Below, one piece after another: positions 1 to 6,925 of a stretch of DNA of 12,260 nucleotides. Where the stretch lies: contig CAAGLL010000056.1 in NCBI GenBank assembly GCA_900770725.1, forward strand, positions 1 to 12,260. The letters are read 5' to 3'. This stretch comes from an uncultured Succinivibrio sp. Its GTDB lineage: Bacteria > Pseudomonadota > Gammaproteobacteria > Enterobacterales > Succinivibrionaceae. Within the stretch, counting starts at the first letter, position 1. Each line of letters starts with the position of its first letter. The notes under the pieces were generated by a model. The model saw only the letters and a program-made list of their open reading frames with translations, made no database searches and was not told where the DNA came from. The translations under genes and the position numbers were made by a program.

Positions 1-26
1 GCCTAAAAAGGCTACGCCAATTTTTT
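1..26 (+). terminator. Right half of an intrinsic terminator of the upstream gene
   Basis: Bases 1-3 (GCC) pair with 10-12 (GGC), and T4-A9 can close the loop. The right arm continues as GGCTACGCC to base 18 and is followed by AATTTTTT (19-26). The outer left arm would lie just outside the window. This fits a rho-independent terminator for a gene to the left, which is not visible here. Confidence 0.6.
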
Positions 27-107
27 GGAAAAACAGCCCGGGAGCCTGCCGGAAAATTTTCATTTGAAACCTAAAGAGCAGCCCGATCGCGGAGATCGAG
101 GCTTAAG

Positions 108-137
108 TTGGAGTGCATGGCCAAAAAGCAATAAAAT
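108..137 (+). promoter_or_regulatory. Weak candidate promoter for ruvCAB
   Basis: TTGGAG (108-113) and TAAAAT (132-137) are separated by 18 bases in the only AT-rich part of the ruvC leader. The -35 is poor and the -10 is five of six to consensus. No LexA-type CTGT-N8-ACAG box is visible between 1 and 218. Assignment is by position and motif only. Confidence 0.3.
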
Positions 138-161
138 GACAACGCATTTTAAAGGGCATCG

Positions 162-183
162 CCCGGGGCTTTTCTGCCCCGGG
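162..183 (+). other. GC hairpin in the ruvC leader
   Basis: CCCGGGGC (162-169) and GCCCCGGG (176-183) form a perfect 8-bp stem around the loop TTTTCT. It ends 35 bases before the ruvC start and has no T-tract after it on either strand, so it is not a standard terminator. It may be a 5' UTR structure affecting message stability or start access. That role is inference. Confidence 0.5.
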
Positions 184-218
184 AAATCGGGATCAACAAG
201 GGAACAAAAGGGGCGCGC

Positions 219-758
219 TTGAGGGTCATAGGCATCGATCCGGGCTCGAGGCTCACAGGCTACGGGATCATCGACTTCCACAAGGGCGAGGTCTCGTACT
301 GCGGCTCAGGCTGCATCTCGGCAGGCACCGGCCCCATAGCCGGGCGCCTGGCCGTCATCTACGCGGGGGTCAAGCAGCTCGTGGAGCAGTTCTCGCCAGA
401 GTGCATGGCCATCGAGGAGGCCTTCCTCTCCAAGAACGTCCAGTCGACGGTCAAGCTCTCCGAGGCGCGCGCAAGCGCGATGGTCGCGGGGGCCAACCTG
501 GGGCTTGAGATCTTCGAGTACACCCCGCAGCAGATCAAGCAGTCGGTGGTCGGCTACGGCTGGGCCCAGAAGGAGCAGGTGCAGTACATGGTGCGCAACA
601 TCCTGCGCCTCTCGGGCAGCCCCCAGGCCGATGCCGCCGACGCGCTGGCGTGCGCGATATGCCACGCCTTCACCTATTCTGTGACCTCCGCGATGGGCAG
701 CGGCGTGGCCGAGCGCTACTCGGTCCACGGGCGCCTGCGCGGCGGCACTGCGGACTGA
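219..758 (+). CDS. ruvC: Crossover junction endodeoxyribonuclease RuvC
   Basis: RuvC is the homodimeric, metal-dependent resolvase that nicks Holliday junctions symmetrically in homologous recombination and repair. The 179-residue product has the normal family length. The N-terminus reads GIDPGSRLTGYG, and the four catalytic acids sit at the E. coli positions: D7, E66, D138 and D141. The conserved lysines K107 and K118 are also present. The start is TTG at 219. It puts D7 in register, an AAAGGGG ribosome site ends 5 bases upstream, and no upstream in-frame ATG exists in the leader. ruvA begins 10 bases after the stop, so the two are one transcription unit. Confidence 0.96.
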   Translation: MRVIGIDPGSRLTGYGIIDFHKGEVSYCGSGCISAGTGPIAGRLAVIYAGVKQLVEQFSPECMAIEEAFLSKNVQSTVKLSEARASAMVAGANLGLEIFEYTPQQIKQSVVGYGWAQKEQVQYMVRNILRLSGSPQADAADALACAICHAFTYSVTSAMGSGVAERYSVHGRLRGGTAD

Positions 759-768
759 GGTTATAGAG

Positions 769-1377
769 ATGATAGGCAGCCTGCGCGGCAAGCTTTTGCG
801 GATTGACGGGACCACGGCGCTCATCGAGGCCGGCGGGATCGGCTTCGAGGTCGAGATGCCCGTTACCTCGCTTACCGAGGTCTCGGGGAGGACCGGGCAG
901 GAGGTCTTCGTGTACGTGCACCACGCGGTGCGCGAGGACGCCCAGGTGCTCTACGGCTTTGTAGATCTTGAGGCCAGGGAGCTCTTCCGCACGCTCATCA
1001 AGGTGAGCGGCATCGGCCCCAAGAGCGCGCTGGCCGCGCTCTCGACCTTCGGGCCTGACGAGTTTGCCGAGGCCATCGCCGAGGGCCGCGCCGCCTCGCT
1101 CACCCGCATCCCGGGCGTGGGCAAGAAGACCGCCGAGCGCATGATAGTGGAGCTCAGGGATCGCATGAAGGGCTTCGGGCAGGGCGCAGCCGCCGCGCCT
1201 GGCGCGGCGCAGGCGCCGGCCTTCGACGAGGCGGTGGCCGCGCTGGTGAGCCTGGGGTTCAAGGAGGCCCTGGCCGCCGAGTGCGCCAAGGCTGCCTACA
1301 AGGCGGGCATGAGCGCCGAGGACACCATCAAGGCCGCGCTTGGGATCATTTCAAAGTCAAGCAAGGGAGGGCGCTAG
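769..1377 (+). CDS. ruvA: Holliday junction branch migration protein RuvA
   Basis: RuvA tetramers bind the four-way junction and recruit the RuvB motor. The product is 202 residues, against 203 in E. coli. An OB-fold domain covers about residues 1-63. Two helix-hairpin-helix motifs follow, around residues 71-90 (LIKVSGIGPKSALA) and 106-125 (LTRIPGVGKKTAERM). An Ala/Gly-rich flexible linker spans about 136-150. The C-terminal three-helix domain that contacts RuvB spans about 152-200. The gene lies 10 bases after ruvC and 3 bases before ruvB, the usual ruvCAB layout. Nothing is missing or unusual in it. Confidence 0.96.
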   Translation: MIGSLRGKLLRIDGTTALIEAGGIGFEVEMPVTSLTEVSGRTGQEVFVYVHHAVREDAQVLYGFVDLEARELFRTLIKVSGIGPKSALAALSTFGPDEFAEAIAEGRAASLTRIPGVGKKTAERMIVELRDRMKGFGQGAAAAPGAAQAPAFDEAVAALVSLGFKEALAAECAKAAYKAGMSAEDTIKAALGIISKSSKGGR

Positions 1378-1380
1378 CAG

Positions 1381-2481
1381 ATGGCGCAGAACGCAGGCAT
1401 AGTCGCAGACTCGCTTACGGCAGGATCGGACGTCCGGCCTGAGAAGAACGACGAGGAGCTTGCCTCCGAGATCCTGGGCAGCGCCGAGGACCGGGCGCTC
1501 AGGCCACAGAAGCTCTCGGACTACATCGGGCAGGAGGAGGTGGTCTCCCAGCTTGAGATAGCCCTGGCCGCGGCCAAGAAGCGCGGCGAGGCGCTCGACC
1601 ACGTGCTCATATTCGGCCCCCCGGGGCTTGGCAAGACCACGCTCTCGAACATCATCGCCAACGAGCTTGGCGTGAGCATCAGCTCGACCTCGGGCCCTGC
1701 GCTTGAGAAGAAGGGCGACGCCGCGGCGCTTTTGACCAACCTCCAGCCGCGCTCGGTGATCTTCATCGACGAGATCCACCGCCTAAGCCCGGTCATCGAG
1801 GAGTTCCTCTACCCCGCGATGGAGGACTACCGCGTGGACATCATGACCGGCGAGGGACCGTCGGCCCGCTCCATCAAGATAAACTTAAACCAGTTCACGT
1901 TAATCGGCGCGACCACCAGGGCGGGCACCCTGACCTCGCCCTTGCGCGCGCGCTTTGGGATCATCCTCCAGCTCAAGTTCTACAAGCCTTCGGATCTCGA
2001 GACCATCATCAACGCCAATGCCTCGAAGCTGCGCATCCCCATCGACCCCAAGGGCGCGCGAGAGATCGCGCGCCGCTCCCGCGGCACCCCGAGGATCGCC
2101 AACCGACTTTTAAAGCGCGTGCGCGACTTTGCCGAGGTGCGCGGCAACGGGCGGATCGACCTTGACATCGCGCGCGGGGCGCTCGGCATGCTCGGCATCG
2201 ACGAGGACGGCTTTGACGAGTTCGACCGCGAGTACCTGCGCACGATCCTCTTCGACTTCGGCGGCGGCCCGGTCGGCATCGAGAGCCTGGCCGCCTCGCT
2301 GGGCCACGACCGCGACACGCTTGAGAACGTGGTCGAGCCCTACATCATCCAGCAGGGCTTCGTGCAGCGCACCCGCACCGGCAGGATGGCGGGGCGCCGC
2401 GCCTATGAGAAGTTCCACTTGAGCCCGCCTTCGCGGGTGCTCGCGACCGCGGACGGCGAGGAGGACGAGGATGGCAGGTGA
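1381..2481 (+). CDS. ruvB: Holliday junction branch migration ATPase RuvB
   Basis: RuvB is the hexameric AAA+ motor that pulls DNA through the RuvA-bound junction. The 366-residue product carries Walker A GPPGLGKTT at 79-87, Walker B VIFIDEIH at 126-133 with D130 and E131, the sensor-1 segment LIGATTR at 174-180, the arginine-finger region SPLRARFG at 186-193, and the sensor-2 segment RGTPRIANRLL at 234-244. A winged-helix domain covers about 270-350. It is about 30 residues longer than E. coli RuvB, from a longer N-terminus and a short acidic tail ending EEDEDGR. A GGGAGG ribosome site lies 10 bases before the ATG. The last 11 bases overlap ybgC. Confidence 0.96.
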   Translation: MAQNAGIVADSLTAGSDVRPEKNDEELASEILGSAEDRALRPQKLSDYIGQEEVVSQLEIALAAAKKRGEALDHVLIFGPPGLGKTTLSNIIANELGVSISSTSGPALEKKGDAAALLTNLQPRSVIFIDEIHRLSPVIEEFLYPAMEDYRVDIMTGEGPSARSIKINLNQFTLIGATTRAGTLTSPLRARFGIILQLKFYKPSDLETIINANASKLRIPIDPKGAREIARRSRGTPRIANRLLKRVRDFAEVRGNGRIDLDIARGALGMLGIDEDGFDEFDREYLRTILFDFGGGPVGIESLAASLGHDRDTLENVVEPYIIQQGFVQRTRTGRMAGRRAYEKFHLSPPSRVLATADGEEDEDGR

Positions 2482-2950
2482 GGCGGTTTTGAAAATGCTT
2501 GAGTCCTACGGCTGCAAGCCCTGGACTACCGACGTGCGCGTCTACTTCGAGGACACCGACTGCGGCGGCATCGTCTACTACGCCAACTACCTGAAGTTCT
2601 GCGAGCGCGCGCGCACCGAGTGGGTGCGCTCAAGCGGGGCGAGCCAGCAGCAGATGCTGGAGGAGGGCTTAGGCTTCGTCGTCGTCAAGATCGCGGGGCG
2701 CTATGTCTCATCGGCCCGGCTTGACGATCTGCTCACGGTGACCTGCGTGCCCGTGCGCCTTCGGGGCGCGAGCCTTAGCGTCGCCCAGCGGATATATAAT
2801 CAGCGCGGTCAACTGCTATTTGAATTTGAATGCCGCCTGGCCTTCATGGACATGAGGGCGGGCCGGCCCAGGCCGATCCCCGAAGGGATGCAGGCCTTCA
2901 TAAAAGGATGGATCCCGGAGGATCCCTCCAAGTTCGGAGCCACACTCTAA
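2471..2950 (+). CDS. ybgC: YbgC, Tol-Pal-associated acyl-CoA thioesterase
   Basis: YbgC is a hotdog-fold thioesterase of the 4-hydroxybenzoyl-CoA thioesterase family. It is encoded at the head of most tol-pal clusters and is linked to phospholipid/acyl metabolism. The signature runs from Y25 with EDTD at 27-30, then GGIVYYANYL and ERARTE. D30 aligns with catalytic D18 of E. coli YbgC. Tyr stands where E. coli has His in VYH, a variant also known in other YbgC proteins. I chose ATG 2471 because GAGGAGG (2458-2464) is 6 bases upstream. It overlaps ruvB by 11 bases. ATG 2495 is a shorter in-frame alternative with a poorer ribosome site, giving a protein 8 residues shorter. The stop overlaps tolQ by one base. 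Confidence 0.92.
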   Translation: MAGEAVLKMLESYGCKPWTTDVRVYFEDTDCGGIVYYANYLKFCERARTEWVRSSGASQQQMLEEGLGFVVVKIAGRYVSSARLDDLLTVTCVPVRLRGASLSVAQRIYNQRGQLLFEFECRLAFMDMRAGRPRPIPEGMQAFIKGWIPEDPSKFGATL

Positions 2951-3954
2951 TGCAAAACGGACAGCTTTCGTTTACCGAGCTCATCCTCAACGCCAGCTTG
3001 CTGGTGCAGCTCGTCATGTTCTTCCTGCTCTCGCTGTCGGTGATCTCCTGGACCATCATCATCCAGCGCAGCAGCGCCTACAAGCAGGGCAGGACCCGCG
3101 CCGACGAGTTCGAGGACCGCTTCTGGTCGGGCATCGACCTAAACAACCTCTATCAGGACTGCATCAAGCGCCAGCAGGATCTCCAGGGCCTCGAGGTCAT
3201 CTACACCGCGGGCTTCAAGGAGTTCGTGAGGCTGGTGAACTCCGGCCCTGCCGATCAGGAGGTCGTGATGGACGGCACCTACAGGCAGATGAAGGTCGCC
3301 GAGTCGCGCGAGGTCGAGGCGCTGGAGAGCCACCTGGCCACGCTCGCCACCGTGGGCTCCATCAGCCCGTACATCGGCCTGTTCGGCACCGTCTGGGGCA
3401 TCATGCACGCCTTCGTCGCGCTGGCCGCCGTCAAGAACGCCACGCTCTCGATGGTCGCCCCTCCTATAGCCGAGGCCCTGATCGCCACCGCCATGGGCCT
3501 TTTCGCCGCCATCCCGGCCGTGATGTTCTACAACCACTTCGTCTCCAAGGTCGAGGCGCTTGAGAACCGCTACGACAACTTCATGGACGAGTTCGCGACC
3601 ATCCTGAACCGCCGCCTCGTCACCGTGAGATCGCAGATGAAGCGCGAGCAGGAGCGCAAGGAGCACGAAGAGGAGGCGAGGGTCCGCCCGGCCCCGGCTC
3701 CTGCGGAGAACTACTCCTCCTACCGCCGCGAGGAGATGACCCGCGGCTACGCCCAGCCTGCACCGCAATCACCGCGCTACCAAGCTCCGGGCGCCCAGCC
3801 CTACCGCCCGTCGAGTGCGCCCCAGGCGCCGCGCCCCCAGTCCTTCGCCCCCAGGGCCCAGCAGCCCCAGGGCGCGCCGCGCTATATAACCCCGGGCGCC
3901 CTGGCGCAGCATCCTGCGCAGGGAGCTGACTACGGCAGCAGGGAGCAGCGCTGA
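2950..3954 (+). CDS. tolQ: TolQ, proton-channel subunit of the Tol-Pal motor, with long C-terminal tail
   Basis: TolQ forms the inner-membrane pentamer around TolR and uses proton motive force to energise TolA during outer-membrane constriction at division. Predicted membrane spans lie near residues 16-38, 133-158 and 170-193. The channel threonines T145 and T178 of E. coli correspond to T147 (GLFGTVWG) and T180 (ALIATAMG). The core matches E. coli TolQ to about residue 228. The product is 334 residues against about 230 in E. coli. The extra roughly 105 residues are charged at first (KREQERKEHEEE) and then rich in Pro, Gln, Ala, Arg and Tyr, and should face the cytoplasm. The start is ATG 2950 in a TAATG overlap with ybgC; the longer upstream reading is only an open frame inside ybgC. 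The stop forms a TGATG overlap with tolR, so the tail ends at a real gene boundary. Confidence 0.95.
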   Translation: MQNGQLSFTELILNASLLVQLVMFFLLSLSVISWTIIIQRSSAYKQGRTRADEFEDRFWSGIDLNNLYQDCIKRQQDLQGLEVIYTAGFKEFVRLVNSGPADQEVVMDGTYRQMKVAESREVEALESHLATLATVGSISPYIGLFGTVWGIMHAFVALAAVKNATLSMVAPPIAEALIATAMGLFAAIPAVMFYNHFVSKVEALENRYDNFMDEFATILNRRLVTVRSQMKREQERKEHEEEARVRPAPAPAENYSSYRREEMTRGYAQPAPQSPRYQAPGAQPYRPSSAPQAPRPQSFAPRAQQPQGAPRYITPGALAQHPAQGADYGSREQR

Positions 3955-4406
3955 TGAAGATGGCCGGCAGAAGGCGCAGGACCCATCCTGTAGCCGAGAT
4001 CAACGTCGTTCCGTACATCGACGTCATGCTGGTGCTGCTCGTGATCTTCATCGCGACGGCGCCGGTGGTCATGCAGGGCGTGACCGTGGACCTGCCCCAG
4101 GCCCAGAGCGAGGCCATGAGCGAGGATCAGCGCACGCCGATCATCGCCACCGTGGACAGCACCGGGCAGTACTACGTCAGCTTCGACACCACGATGGAGA
4201 AGATGCAGGATCTCGACGCGCTCACCGCCTACGTGCAGGCGGAGCTTGAGAAGGATCAGACCCGCCCGGTCGTGGTCCAGGGCGACGCGCACGTCGACTA
4301 CAACAGCGTCATCCAGCTCATGAACGCGCTCAAGCAGGCAGGCGTCAAGAGCGTCGGCCTGGTGACCGAGCCCATCGACACCCCGCAGGGCGGGGCTGCC
4401 AAGTGA
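3954..4406 (+). CDS. tolR: TolR, Tol-Pal motor subunit
   Basis: TolR is the ExbD/TolR-family partner of TolQ. It has a short cytoplasmic N-terminus, one membrane span and a periplasmic domain thought to bind peptidoglycan when activated. The 150-residue product begins with a basic stretch (GRRRRTH). It continues EINVVPYIDVMLVLLVIF, where D23 is the essential proton-carrying aspartate at the same number as in E. coli. The span covers about 22-40. The C-terminal motif AGVKSVGLVTEPI matches the family. The ATG overlaps the tolQ stop by one base and GGGAG lies 8 bases upstream, so translation is likely coupled. tolA follows after 7 bases. Confidence 0.95.
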   Translation: MKMAGRRRRTHPVAEINVVPYIDVMLVLLVIFIATAPVVMQGVTVDLPQAQSEAMSEDQRTPIIATVDSTGQYYVSFDTTMEKMQDLDALTAYVQAELEKDQTRPVVVQGDAHVDYNSVIQLMNALKQAGVKSVGLVTEPIDTPQGGAAK

Positions 4407-4413
4407 GGTCCAT

Positions 4414-5445
4414 GTGAGGATTAAAACCGGCACCGCCTTCACTATAGCCGTGCTCATCCACGCCGCGGTGATCATCGCGCTGGTCGTCAACGTTTCCCTC
4501 GACAAGCCCTCAAGGCCTGACGAGGGCTCAGGCGACATCATGCACGCGACCTTCGTGCCTCCTGCAAAGGGCAATCCAAACGGCGGCAAGGGCTCAAATG
4601 CGCCTGCAGCGCAGCCGCCGGCGCCAGCGCCGGCCCCCGAGCCTCCGAAGGCTGAGGAAAAGGCCCAGGAGCAGGCGGCCGAGGATCTCAAGTACCAGAT
4701 CCAAAAGCAGAAGGAGCAGGAGCAGCAGCGCCAGATGGAGATCCAAAAGCAGATCGAGGAGCAGCAGCAGAAGGAGCTTGCGCTTCACAAGGCCCAGGAA
4801 GAGAAGAAGAAGCTTGAGGATCAAAAGAAGAAGCTAGAGGCGCAGAAGCAGGCCGAGGAGCAGAAGAAGAAAGCCGAGGCTGAGGCCAAGGCGAAGGCCG
4901 AGGCAGAAGCGAAGGCCAAGGCGGAGGCCGAGGCCAAGAAGAAGGCTGAGGAGGAGGCCAAGAAGAAGGCCGAGGCTGAAGCGAAGGCCAAAGCTGAGGC
5001 TGAGGCAAAAGCCAAGGCCGAGGCTGATGCCAAGGCCAAGGCAGATGCCGCCGCCAAGGCCAAGGCCGCGGCGGACGCTAAGGCCAAGGCGGCCGCGGCT
5101 GCCAACGCCAACGCGCTTGAGGACGACATCCTGGGCACCGCCGACGGCGATCCGGTCAACGGCAAGGGCCTGGGCTCTGGCGGCGGAGACGGCGGCTACG
5201 GCGCCAAGGTGCGCACGCTCATCGAGCAGAACTGGCGCGTCGACAGCTCCATGAACGGCAAGACCGTCAAGGTCTCGATCGCGGTCGGGCCCAACGGCGA
5301 GATCTCGGACGAGAGCTGCCAGGGCGACAAGAAGGTCTGCGACTCGGCCATCAACACCCTGAACCTCATCGGCATGCTGCCCAAGCCCCCCGCCGGGTGC
5401 AAGGAGTGCTCGAACATCGTGATCTCGATGACCCCGAAGATCTGA
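4414..5445 (+). CDS. tolA: TolA, envelope-spanning protein of the Tol-Pal system
   Basis: TolA is anchored in the inner membrane with TolQ-TolR and reaches across the periplasm to TolB and Pal. The 343-residue product (421 in E. coli) has one span near residues 8-29, a Pro/Ala-rich stretch near 62-78, a long Lys/Glu/Ala/Gln helix about 80-231, and a globular domain III about 262-343. Domain III contains PKPP, as in E. coli TolA. Domain III holds four cysteines (C302, C309, C329, C332). C309 aligns with the second E. coli cysteine, while the first is replaced (KTVKV for KTCTL). The start is GTG 4414 with GAGG ending 5 bases upstream; the overlapping ATG at 4412 runs straight into a stop. Confidence 0.93.
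   Translation: MRIKTGTAFTIAVLIHAAVIIALVVNVSLDKPSRPDEGSGDIMHATFVPPAKGNPNGGKGSNAPAAQPPAPAPAPEPPKAEEKAQEQAAEDLKYQIQKQKEQEQQRQMEIQKQIEEQQQKELALHKAQEEKKKLEDQKKKLEAQKQAEEQKKKAEAEAKAKAEAEAKAKAEAEAKKKAEEEAKKKAEAEAKAKAEAEAKAKAEADAKAKADAAAKAKAAADAKAKAAAAANANALEDDILGTADGDPVNGKGLGSGGGDGGYGAKVRTLIEQNWRVDSSMNGKTVKVSIAVGPNGEISDESCQGDKKVCDSAINTLNLIGMLPKPPAGCKECSNIVISMTPKI
4870..5106 (+). repeat. Low-complexity repeats coding the TolA helical stalk
   Basis: Codons 153-231 of tolA consist of imperfect units such as KAEAEAKA and KKAEEEAK, with the DNA repeating gccaaggccgaggc-like blocks. The helix turns from Glu/Lys/Gln-rich to nearly pure Ala/Lys/Asp toward its end. Such tracts commonly vary in unit number between strains by slippage or unequal recombination. 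The long antisense reading frames here are a by-product of the repeat. Confidence 0.75.
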
Positions 5446-5474
5446 TCCCAGGGGTAGGGCATGACTGAGATAAT

Positions 5475-5495
5475 GAAGGGGCCGCAGGCCCCTTC
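5475..5495 (+). other. Strong hairpin between tolA and tolB
   Basis: GAAGGGGCC (5475-5483) and GGCCCCTTC (5487-5495) form a perfect 9-bp stem with loop GCA, 29 bases after the tolA stop. The following sequence GCCGTCATGG has no T-run, so complete rho-independent termination is doubtful. It could protect the upstream message or give partial termination ahead of the internal tolB promoter. Role is inferred. Confidence 0.7.
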
Positions 5496-5553
5496 GCCGT
5501 CATGGGCGGCAGGCGCAGTTCTGTCTTGCAGTTGCGCCTTTGTTTCATGCGCC

Positions 5554-5582
5554 ATGACACTTCATTTATTGGAACGTATAAT
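5554..5582 (+). promoter_or_regulatory. Internal promoter for tolB-pal-cpoB
   Basis: ATGACA (5554-5559) and a perfect TATAAT (5577-5582) are exactly 17 bases apart, 36 bases before the tolB start. This is the best sigma-70-type match seen in the window and lies in the one wide gap within the tol genes (173 bases). E. coli also has a second promoter ahead of tolB. Motif-based call. Confidence 0.7.
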
Positions 5583-5618
5583 TGTGCGTACTTAAAAGGA
5601 CAGGAGTTTCTTGAAAAC

Positions 5619-6905
5619 ATGATCAAAAAGTTCCTAGCGGCGCTGGCGGTTGCATCGCTGGCGCTCAACGCCCACGCCGCCCTCCAGATCGAGATCACCG
5701 GCGGCATCAACGAGGGCCACAAGATCGCGGTGATCCCGTTCACCCAGGCCCAGGGCTCCACCGGCACAAACATCGCCAAGGTGGTCTCAGACGACCTCAC
5801 CCGCTCGGGCAAGTTCGCCCCGATCCCGATGCAGCAGCTGCCGCAGGGCTCGGTCACCAACGGGCAGATCAACGTGGACACCGCCGCGCAGAGCGGCGCC
5901 GAGGTCGCTGTTACCGGCAAGGCCGAGCCTGCGGGCAACGGCTTCAACGTCGAGTTCCAGGTCACCGGCCTTCAGGGCGCCAACAAGGGCAAGGTGCTCG
6001 CCCACTACTCGGGCGTCGCGCCGGCCAACCTGCTGCGCCAGGCCGCGCACCGCGTCTCCGACCGCGTCTACGAGCTCTTCACCGGGCAGAAGGGCGCCTT
6101 CCGCACCCGCATCGCCTACGTGGTGACCCGCCACGGCCAGGGCTACCCGTTCGTCCTGATGACCTCGGACTACGACGGCTACAACGAGCGCCCGGTGCTC
6201 AAGTCCACCCAGCCCATCATGACCCCGACCTGGTCGCCTGACGGCACAAGATTGGCTTACGTGAGCTTCGAGGCCAGGCAGCCTGCGATCTTCGTGCAGG
6301 ACATCGCCTCCCACAAGCGCACCAAGCTCGCTTCGTTCCCGGGATTGAACAGCTCGCCTGCGTGGTCTCCCGACGGCTCGAAGATCGCGATGACCCTCTC
6401 CAAGGACGGCCAGCCTGACATCTACTACTACGATTTGGCCTCGGGGAGCCTAAACCGCGTCACCGACAACCGCGCCATCGACACCGAGCCCACCTGGTCT
6501 GCCGACTCCCGCTCGCTGTTCTTCACTTCAGAGCGCGGCGGCAAGGCGCAGATCTACAAGTACGACTTCGCGACCCACAGCACCGACCGCATCACCTACC
6601 AGGGGCAGATGAACCTCTCGGCGCGCGCGATCCCCGGCAGCAACTCCCTCATAGTGGTCACCCGCCAGAACGGGTTCCGCGTCGCCAGGGTCGATGCTGA
6701 CGGCAGCATCTACATGCTGACCACCTCCTCGCTCGACGAGTCGCCCAGCGTGGCCCCCAACGGGAGTATGGTAATATACAGCACGGTTTATCAGGGCAGG
6801 AAAGGGCTGGCGCTGGTATCCGCCGACGGGCGCTTCAAGGCTTACCTTCCTTCCACTTCAGGCGAGGTCAGCTCGCCTGCGTGGGGGCCTCTGCTTGAAA
6901 AATGA
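5619..6905 (+). CDS. tolB: TolB, periplasmic beta-propeller protein of Tol-Pal
   Basis: TolB is a soluble periplasmic protein that binds Pal and TolA and releases Pal for recruitment to the division site. The product is 428 residues. A signal peptide covers 1-20 (MIKKFLAALA then VASLALNAHA) with likely cleavage after AHA. The N-terminal alpha/beta domain covers about 28-155. The C-terminal six-bladed propeller shows repeats PTWSPDG (203-209), PAWSPDG (247-253), PTWSADS (291-297) and later degenerate ones. I chose ATG 5619 because it begins a proper signal peptide; the frame is open further upstream to 5502 but that part looks noncoding and contains the promoter. GGAG lies 12 bases before the ATG, which is a little far. 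pal follows after 20 bases. Confidence 0.94.
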   Translation: MIKKFLAALAVASLALNAHAALQIEITGGINEGHKIAVIPFTQAQGSTGTNIAKVVSDDLTRSGKFAPIPMQQLPQGSVTNGQINVDTAAQSGAEVAVTGKAEPAGNGFNVEFQVTGLQGANKGKVLAHYSGVAPANLLRQAAHRVSDRVYELFTGQKGAFRTRIAYVVTRHGQGYPFVLMTSDYDGYNERPVLKSTQPIMTPTWSPDGTRLAYVSFEARQPAIFVQDIASHKRTKLASFPGLNSSPAWSPDGSKIAMTLSKDGQPDIYYYDLASGSLNRVTDNRAIDTEPTWSADSRSLFFTSERGGKAQIYKYDFATHSTDRITYQGQMNLSARAIPGSNSLIVVTRQNGFRVARVDADGSIYMLTTSSLDESPSVAPNGSMVIYSTVYQGRKGLALVSADGRFKAYLPSTSGEVSSPAWGPLLEK

Positions 6906-6925
6906 GAAAAGGGAATTTCTGAAAA

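Noticed and set aside
25..222. 65-codon frame before ruvC
   Set aside because: No recognisable protein features. It runs through the hairpin, the candidate promoter and the ruvC ribosome site, so it looks like leader sequence.
1357..1779. Long minus-strand frame opposite ruvA/ruvB, and similar ones opposite tolQ, tolR, tolA and tolB
   Set aside because: GC-rich genes give long open frames on the other strand; these overlap certain genes, lack family motifs and have low-complexity translations.
2584..2586. Loss of the YbgC active-site His (Tyr in VYYANY)
   Set aside because: Other YbgC proteins, as in Pseudomonas, also have Tyr here, and the catalytic Asp is kept, so it is a known variant and not a defect.
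2830..2949. N-terminal extension of TolQ inside ybgC
   Set aside because: TolQ proteins begin near MQNGQLSFTELIL; the extension is just an open frame within ybgC and the TAATG overlap gives the real start.
4870..5106. tolA repeat tract as a CRISPR or satellite array
   Set aside because: The repeats are in-frame codons for the Ala/Lys/Glu helix known in TolA, with no spacers.
5502..5618. N-terminal extension of TolB
   Set aside because: It would bury the signal peptide and covers the internal promoter; ATG 5619 starts a standard signal sequence.
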